From JANQEA01 sp964466035 (GTDB taxonomy: Bacteria; Bipolaricaulota; Bipolaricaulia; UBA7950; UBA9294): a DNA stretch of 61,315 bases. The position numbers were made by a program, and so were the translations under genes. Below the pieces are notes generated by a model. The model saw only the letters and a list, made by a program, of their open reading frames with translations, was not told the origin of the DNA and did no database searches. The DNA lies in NCBI GenBank assembly GCA_964466035.1, contig CAYXLR010000011.1:1-61315 (forward strand). The letters run 5' to 3'. This document shows positions 56,697 to 61,315 of the stretch, one piece after another (within the stretch, counting starts at the first letter, position 1; each line of letters opens with the position of its first letter).

Positions 56697-57798
56697 AACC
56701 GCCGACCTTCCGCTTCACCGCGGCCGCGCCCCGAAGTGGCTGTTCGGCCGGATGGCGCAGCTCGCGCGCGAGGTCTCCGAGATCGTTGTCCTCGAGCACG
56801 GCACGGCCGGGTTTCTCGCACGGATCAGCGACCCGTTCTGGTTTCAGGCGCTCGGCTGCGTCCTCGGCTTCGACTGGCACTCCTCCGGCCTGACGACGAC
56901 CACGTGTGGCGCGATCAAGGAGGGGATCAAGGGGCGCGAAGAGGAGCTGGGCCTGTTCGTCGCCGGCGGGAAGGGGGCGACATCGCGGAGGACGCCGGAC
57001 GAGATCGCCGCCTGGGGGGACCGGACCGGCGTCGACGCCGATCGGCTGATCGACGCGAGCCGGACGTCGGCCAAGGTCGACAGCGCCGCGGTCCAGGACG
57101 GGTATCAGATCTACCACCACACCTTCCTGTTCGACAGTGAGGGCGAGTGGGCGGTCGTCCAGCAGGGGATGAACGAGACGAACGGGATGGCGCGGCGATA
57201 CCACTGGCTGTCGCGCGTGGTGTCTGACTTCGTCTGTGAGCCGCACAGCGCCGTCTGCTGCGACAAGCGAGGGGAGACGCTCAACCTCGTGGCCGAGGAG
57301 AGCGGGCCCGCCCGCCGGACGAGTGCGGACCTCTCGCTTCGCACCCCAGGCGAGGTGTGCCGTGAGCTTCGCCGGCTGAAGTCGCTCGCCCTGCCGAGGC
57401 GACACGAGATCGTCCTCGCCGACGTCGCCCCGGATCGACTGGAGCGGATCTTCGTCAAGACGTACGAAGCGCGGCCCGAGACGTTCAGGGACCTCCTCTG
57501 CCTCCCTGGCGTCGGGGCGAAGACGATCCGCGCCCTGTCGCTGATCTCCGAGCTCGTCTACGGCGACGCGCCGAGCTACGAGGACCCGGCGCGGTTCTCC
57601 TTCGCCCACGGCGGGAAGGACGGGATCCCCTACCCGGTCGATCGGCCGCTGTACGATCGGACGATCGACCTCCTCGGGCGAGCGATCCGGCGGGCGAAGC
57701 TCGGTCAGAAGGCGGAGCTCGACGCGCTCCGGCGGCTCGACCGGTACTTCGGCTCCGGCGCCACGACGCCGAGCCAGGGGGCGTGCCGCGGAATCTGA
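56686..57798 (+). CDS. DUF763 family protein
   Basis: A 370-residue DUF763 protein. The start GTADLPLHRGRAPKWLFGRM and the HSSGLTTTTCGAIKEGIK, QIYHHTFLFD and QQGMNETNGMARRYHWLS segments are the family signature. A helix-hairpin-helix motif FRDLLCLPGVGAKTIRALSLISELVYG near residues 265-290 suggests nucleic-acid binding. The family is best known from archaea and some thermophilic bacteria; function unknown, with a nuclease or DNA-repair role sometimes proposed. Start ATG immediately follows the scaffold repeat; no good ribosome binding site is visible, but the family start is preserved. It converges with gatD across two strong hairpins. Confidence 0.9.
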   Translation: MKQGTADLPLHRGRAPKWLFGRMAQLAREVSEIVVLEHGTAGFLARISDPFWFQALGCVLGFDWHSSGLTTTTCGAIKEGIKGREEELGLFVAGGKGATSRRTPDEIAAWGDRTGVDADRLIDASRTSAKVDSAAVQDGYQIYHHTFLFDSEGEWAVVQQGMNETNGMARRYHWLSRVVSDFVCEPHSAVCCDKRGETLNLVAEESGPARRTSADLSLRTPGEVCRELRRLKSLALPRRHEIVLADVAPDRLERIFVKTYEARPETFRDLLCLPGVGAKTIRALSLISELVYGDAPSYEDPARFSFAHGGKDGIPYPVDRPLYDRTIDLLGRAIRRAKLGQKAELDALRRLDRYFGSGATTPSQGACRGI

Positions 57799-57801
57799 GC
57801 C

Positions 57802-57848
57802 GGGGAACGCGGAGCGTTCCCCTCCGCGCCGGTGCTGAGCACCGGCGC
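57802..57848. terminator. Two adjacent hairpins between convergent genes
   Basis: GGGGAACG (57802-57809) pairs with CGTTCCCC (57815-57822); GCGCCGGTGC (57826-57835) pairs with GCACCGGCGC (57839-57848) around a 3-base loop. They fill the 55-base gap between the DUF763 and gatD stops and could work in both directions. No U-tract is present. Confidence 0.55.
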
Positions 57849-57853
57849 GCTCG

Positions 57854-59236
57854 CTACTTGTATACCTTCTTCATGAACTCGGCGATCTCGGGCATCCCGC
57901 CCTGGAAGACGAGGTAGCCGTCGTGGGGCTCCCGCTCGGTGATCTCGCCGCAAATCGGCGTGAGCATGATCCGCTTCACCTCGTCGAGGTCGTCGGTCTG
58001 CCCGAGCGCCCAGGCGAGCTTCACGTACGCCACTTCGGGGAGCATGTTCGCGGCCGGAACGATCCCCTTCGCCATCAGGTCCCGCCCGGTGTCGTAGACG
58101 AACATGGCGACGTACCCCCACAGCGTCTGAACGGTCATGTAGATCGCGACGCCGGCCGCCGTGGCCCGCTCGATCGCCGGGTAGACCGGCTTATTGACGT
58201 GACCGAGACCCGTCCCGGCGATGACGATCCCTTTGTATCCCACGTCGATGAGCGCGTCGATGACGTCCGGATGCATGTTGGGGTAGTAGTAGAGGAGCGT
58301 CACGCGCTCCTCGAACGTCGGGACGATTCGGACGGAGCGGTCGTCGCGGCGGCGGTTGTAGTCGTCGCGAAGCGGCGTGACGCCGTCTCGGGTGACCGTG
58401 GCCAGCGGGATGTCCCCGATCGTGCGAAACGTCGATCGGTACGACGAGTGCATCTTCCGGACCCGCGTTCCACGGTGGAGGAGGCCGTACTCGTCCGAGG
58501 TCGGGCCGAACATGCAGACCATGACCTCGGCGATGTCCGACGTCCCGGCGGCGGTCGTCGCGTGGATCAGGTTCAGCGCGGCGTCCGACGACGGACGGTC
58601 GGACGAGCGTTGCGAGCCGACCATGACGATCGGGACCGGCGGATCCTGCACCATGAACGCGAGGACGCTGGCGGTGTGGTGCATCGTGTCCGTCCCATGG
58701 CCGATGACGATCCCGTCGATCCCGCCCTCGATCTCCCTGCGGATTCCCTCGGCCAGCGCGACGTACTGCCGCGGCCCCATGTTCTCCGAGAAGACGGCAC
58801 ACACCTGCTCCGTCGAGAGGTTGCAGATGTCGGCCAGCTCGGGGACGGCGCCGTACAGCTCGCCGGGGGAGAACGCCGGGATGACGGCGCCGGTTCGGTA
58901 GTCGAGACGCGAGGCGATCGTACCGCCGGTGCCGAACAGCTTCAGGTTCGGCTTCTCCGGGGAGACGGGAAACGCCTTCTCGGGGATTCTGTAGTGCGCC
59001 TCCTTCGAGCCGAGCACGGTCATTCCTTCGATCGTCCGCACGTCGATGCCGACGTTGTATCCCGTTTCGAGCTTGAGGACGAGGTGAAACGAGTCGTCGA
59101 ACTCGGAGCGCGGAAGGACGATCCCCCGGAACCGGCCGCGTGTCGACTCGATTTCGATGTCGTCCCAGACGGCGATGCCGAACCGCGTGAGGACCGCCAG
59201 CGCGTCCCCTTTGTACCCCTTGTGCTCGTCGCTCAT
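57854..59236 (-). CDS. gatD: Glu-tRNA(Gln) amidotransferase subunit D (archaeal type)
   Basis: A 460-residue GatD, an asparaginase-type subunit that releases ammonia from glutamine or asparagine for GatE. The N-terminal 80 residues form the GatD-specific beta domain (GDALAVLTRFGIAVWDDIEIESTRGRF..., RGIVLPRS), and the L-asparaginase core follows with FGTGGTIASRLDYRTGAV (first catalytic Thr) and IGHGTDTMHHTAS (Thr-Asp pair), IVMVGSQRSSDRPSSDA and GTGLGHVNK. The N-terminal domain separates it from plain asparaginases. GAGGAGGCGATCC precedes the ATG at 59236. It overlaps the gatE stop by 4 bases (ATGA), as expected for a subunit pair. Confidence 0.93.
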   Translation of the reverse strand: MSDEHKGYKGDALAVLTRFGIAVWDDIEIESTRGRFRGIVLPRSEFDDSFHLVLKLETGYNVGIDVRTIEGMTVLGSKEAHYRIPEKAFPVSPEKPNLKLFGTGGTIASRLDYRTGAVIPAFSPGELYGAVPELADICNLSTEQVCAVFSENMGPRQYVALAEGIRREIEGGIDGIVIGHGTDTMHHTASVLAFMVQDPPVPIVMVGSQRSSDRPSSDAALNLIHATTAAGTSDIAEVMVCMFGPTSDEYGLLHRGTRVRKMHSSYRSTFRTIGDIPLATVTRDGVTPLRDDYNRRRDDRSVRIVPTFEERVTLLYYYPNMHPDVIDALIDVGYKGIVIAGTGLGHVNKPVYPAIERATAAGVAIYMTVQTLWGYVAMFVYDTGRDLMAKGIVPAANMLPEVAYVKLAWALGQTDDLDEVKRIMLTPICGEITEREPHDGYLVFQGGMPEIAEFMKKVYK

Positions 59237-61197
59237 CGGATCGCCTCCTCGACCGCGATCGCCACGTCTCGAAGCGGGACGTTCCCCAGAGCGAGCGGGC
59301 GGAGCCGGCCCATCATCCAGTTTCGCGCGTCGTCTAGAGCGAGGCCGCTCCCGTCCAACTTCCTCCGAAGCCGCTCGATCGCCGCTTCGATGTCCGCCTT
59401 GGTGTGCGGACGATAGCCGATCCGCTCGAGGAGCCGGTCGAGATCGGCCTCGGGCTCGGCGAGCGCCGCCGGGACAAGCGGCTTCAGAATGTCGAACGAC
59501 AAGCCCTTGTCCGAGACCGCGTGCGCGAGGTCGACGATCCGGTCTTCGTCGATCGGCCCGAAACGCTCGGCAGGTCGGAGCGCGTGTCCGACGAGCGTAC
59601 CAGCGAGCCGCGGGGCGAGGCCGGCGTCTTCGTGGAGGCGGCGCACGAGCGGGAACAAGGCCCGCCGGAGAATGAAGCCGTGCGCGTCGTGCGGAACCTC
59701 CCAGCGATCGAGGCGCTCGATCTGCTCCGCGATGGACCGCGGTGGGAGGGCGCAGCGGGCCGCTTCGATGGCCGCTTCGTCGATCGGGATCGGGGCCGAG
59801 TCGGTGTCGGGGTACATCCGATCGGGACCCGGCAGGACGCGCTCGAACACGGTCGTACCGTCGGGGAGACCCTTGCGCGTCTCGTTCGGAACGCCGTCGA
59901 ACGCGAGCCGGCAGCGCTCGTCGATCGTCTCGATCGCCGTCGGGACGTCGGCGGCCGGCCCCCAGAGGACGACGAGCGGGTCCGCGTCCGCGGCCCCGAG
60001 CCGGCGTCGAAGGGCGGACCAGTCGACCGCCTCGCGCCACGGGTCGAGCGATTCGGAGTGAATCATGTTCGGCCTGTCGATGCAGGCGACCACCTTCAGC
60101 CGATCGGAGAGTTCGTCGGCGAAGCAGCGGCCCGGCGAGGTGAAGAACGAAAGAAGGCCCGCGAAGCCCGGCAAGCGGACGGCCGCGAACCGCGCGCCGT
60201 CGGGGAGGCCAGCTGGCCCCACGAGGCGTGAAACGTCGGATCGGTCGATCAGGATCGATTCGGGCGCCCAGGCGGACGGGTCTTCGAACCGGGCGTTCAG
60301 CTCGTCGCGAATCAGCAGCAACGCCCGCTGTCGGAACGCCTCGTTGTGCGTCAGCTCGGGGATCCATCGAATGTGTTGGACACCCTTGATCTCGACGCGA
60401 GTCCCGCCCTCGACGCTCACGTTGACGTCCTCGCGCGCCGCTCCGATCCCGGTGTTGACCCTCCCGGTGCTGCGGGCGAGGTAGCGGATGTAGTTCGCCG
60501 CCTCGGCGGCCGCGTCCGGCGTCAGCAGGTCCGGTTCGGTGACCGTCTCGACGAGCGGAATCCCGAGGCGATCGGTCGTGTAAACCCGCTCGTGACCTCG
60601 ATCCGAAACCTCGCGGCACGAATCCTCCTCGAGGCTCAGCTGCCGGATCCCGATGCGCTTGGATCGCAGCGGAATCGAGCCGTCGATCCCGACGATCGCC
60701 GTTCGCTGGAAGCCGGTCGGAATGCTGCCGTCCAGGTACTGCTTGCGCGTGATGTGCAGCTCGCCGACGATGCTCGTGTCGAGCAGGAGGGCGATCTGCA
60801 TCGCGATGGCGAGCGCCTCGCGGTTCAGCGGGAACGGCGGCGTGTCGTCGATGTCGTAGGTGCAGGCGGTTTCGCCCTTGATCCGATAGACGATGTCCTT
60901 CTTCGTCTTGAACTCCATCAACGCCGTGCCGTCGTACTCGCCGAGCTCGCTGAGCGTCGGGCGCATGTGGCGGACGAGTTGGGCGTCGAACTCATCGCGC
61001 GCTTGATACAGGCCGGCCGGACACCGGCAGAAAAGCTTCTTTTTCGTCGTCAGTTGCTGGTGAACCTCAAGACCGCAGCGGTAACCGAGCTCTTCGTACG
61101 TCCTTAAGGTGGCCTCGCTCCGGGGGACGTACGCGACCAGACGGCGCGTCCTCTCGTGATTCGCAACGGGATCCGTCTCGGTTTTGTCGCCTGTCAC
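59233..61197 (-). CDS. gatE: Glu-tRNA(Gln) amidotransferase subunit E (archaeal type)
   Basis: A 654-residue GatE, which activates Glu on tRNA(Gln) with ATP and amidates it using ammonia from GatD. The cradle domain has GYRCGLEVHQQLTTKKKLFCRCP, RPTLSELGEYDGTALMEF, TCTYDIDDTPPFPLN, VETVTEPDL and REDVNVSVEGG; an AspRS-like insert occupies about 290-410 (VGPAGLPDGARFAAVRLPGFAGLL), absent from bacterial GatB and diagnostic of GatE. The YqeY-like tail closes the protein. The GTG at 61197 has GAGGGGGCG 5 bases upstream; the frame to 61224 has no such site. The pair gatE-gatD is one operon. Confidence 0.93.
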   Translation of the reverse strand: MTGDKTETDPVANHERTRRLVAYVPRSEATLRTYEELGYRCGLEVHQQLTTKKKLFCRCPAGLYQARDEFDAQLVRHMRPTLSELGEYDGTALMEFKTKKDIVYRIKGETACTYDIDDTPPFPLNREALAIAMQIALLLDTSIVGELHITRKQYLDGSIPTGFQRTAIVGIDGSIPLRSKRIGIRQLSLEEDSCREVSDRGHERVYTTDRLGIPLVETVTEPDLLTPDAAAEAANYIRYLARSTGRVNTGIGAAREDVNVSVEGGTRVEIKGVQHIRWIPELTHNEAFRQRALLLIRDELNARFEDPSAWAPESILIDRSDVSRLVGPAGLPDGARFAAVRLPGFAGLLSFFTSPGRCFADELSDRLKVVACIDRPNMIHSESLDPWREAVDWSALRRRLGAADADPLVVLWGPAADVPTAIETIDERCRLAFDGVPNETRKGLPDGTTVFERVLPGPDRMYPDTDSAPIPIDEAAIEAARCALPPRSIAEQIERLDRWEVPHDAHGFILRRALFPLVRRLHEDAGLAPRLAGTLVGHALRPAERFGPIDEDRIVDLAHAVSDKGLSFDILKPLVPAALAEPEADLDRLLERIGYRPHTKADIEAAIERLRRKLDGSGLALDDARNWMMGRLRPLALGNVPLRDVAIAVEEAIR

Positions 61198-61315
61198 AGT
61201 GCGCCCCCTCACGGAATCGACCAAGGATATGGTACGTCAGAACCGCCAGCAAGGCGCCTCGAGTCCGCTGCGCAGTGTAATCTGCGTAACTCGGGAAAGC
61301 GTACCGCGGCGCTAT

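Noticed and set aside
1..61315. CRISPR array, rRNA operon, prophage or integrase
   Set aside because: No regularly spaced repeats, no rRNA-like sequence and no phage or recombinase genes were seen; the interspersed repeats at the left end are irregularly spaced.
1..61315. The whole window being archaeal because of GatDE, DUF763, COG2248 and LysW-like genes
   Set aside because: Trigger factor, ClpP, PanB/Maf of bacterial type, sigma70-like promoters and WYL/SARP regulators are interspersed with them.

Overview
The window is one high-GC bacterial chromosome segment (roughly 60 to 66 % G+C by eye) with short intergenic gaps, strong GGAGG-type ribosome binding sites, frequent GTG/TTG starts and many 4-base stop/start overlaps. 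Trigger factor, ClpP, a bacterial-type tRNA-Thr, SARP- and WYL-type regulators and sigma70-like promoters show it is bacterial. An M1 peptidase with a C-terminal barrel-like domain ending in Phe suggests an outer membrane. Several genes belong to families usually met in archaea: GatD and GatE, DUF763, a COG2248 metallo-beta-lactamase protein, a CofE-like ligase and LysW-like zinc ribbons. The mixture fits a deep-branching or candidate-phylum lineage; Bipolaricaulota/Acetothermia is only a guess. A 100-N gap flanked by identical 55-base ends shows that this is a scaffolded draft, probably metagenomic, assembly.

Layout. 1-7.2 kb: repeat-rich, visibly less GC-biased region with YwbE, a spermidine-synthase-like protein, an aminotransferase bracketed by two copies of a 66-bp element, a COG2248 hydrolase, a zinc-ribbon gene whose promoter and start are duplicated 1.8 kb away, an MFS transporter and a ferredoxin. 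7.2-18.8 kb: aldo/keto reductase, APS/PAPS reductase, glutamate dehydrogenase, gluconokinase, a C45-type Ntn hydrolase, a cupin/HD-GYP/GAF/GGDEF c-di-GMP protein, a beta-CASP nuclease and a TM1410-type lipoprotein. 19.0-20.3 kb: an operon of three tandem LysW-like zinc-ribbon proteins, convergent with an acetyltransferase. 20.3-35.4 kb: MFS transporters, the M1 peptidase-barrel protein, an alpha/beta hydrolase, a saccharopine-dehydrogenase-like oxidoreductase, a WYL regulator divergent from a GNAT/GyrI-like pair, an M28-type peptidase, a glutamine amidotransferase and Fpg.

35.4-45.9 kb: a SARP-STAND-TPR regulator followed without a break by a sugar-1-phosphate nucleotidyltransferase, a NahK-like sugar kinase and an ABC-2 exporter pair (a likely sugar activation operon), then an MFS protein, a CofE-like protein and a decarboxylase of the DAP/ornithine family. 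46.2-51.5 kb: a 33-residue membrane peptide with a near-ideal promoter and RBS, a secreted protein with an internal duplication, Maf, PanB, a large unrecognised protein, a ribbon-helix-helix protein and a membrane-anchored protein. 51.6-61.3 kb: tRNA-Thr(CGU), RqcH/NFACT, a site-2 protease, tig-clpP with a decayed amidohydrolase coupled to clpP, the scaffold gap, DUF763, and gatE-gatD encoding the archaeal-type Glu-tRNA(Gln) amidotransferase. Much of the right third concerns protein synthesis quality control and proteolysis.
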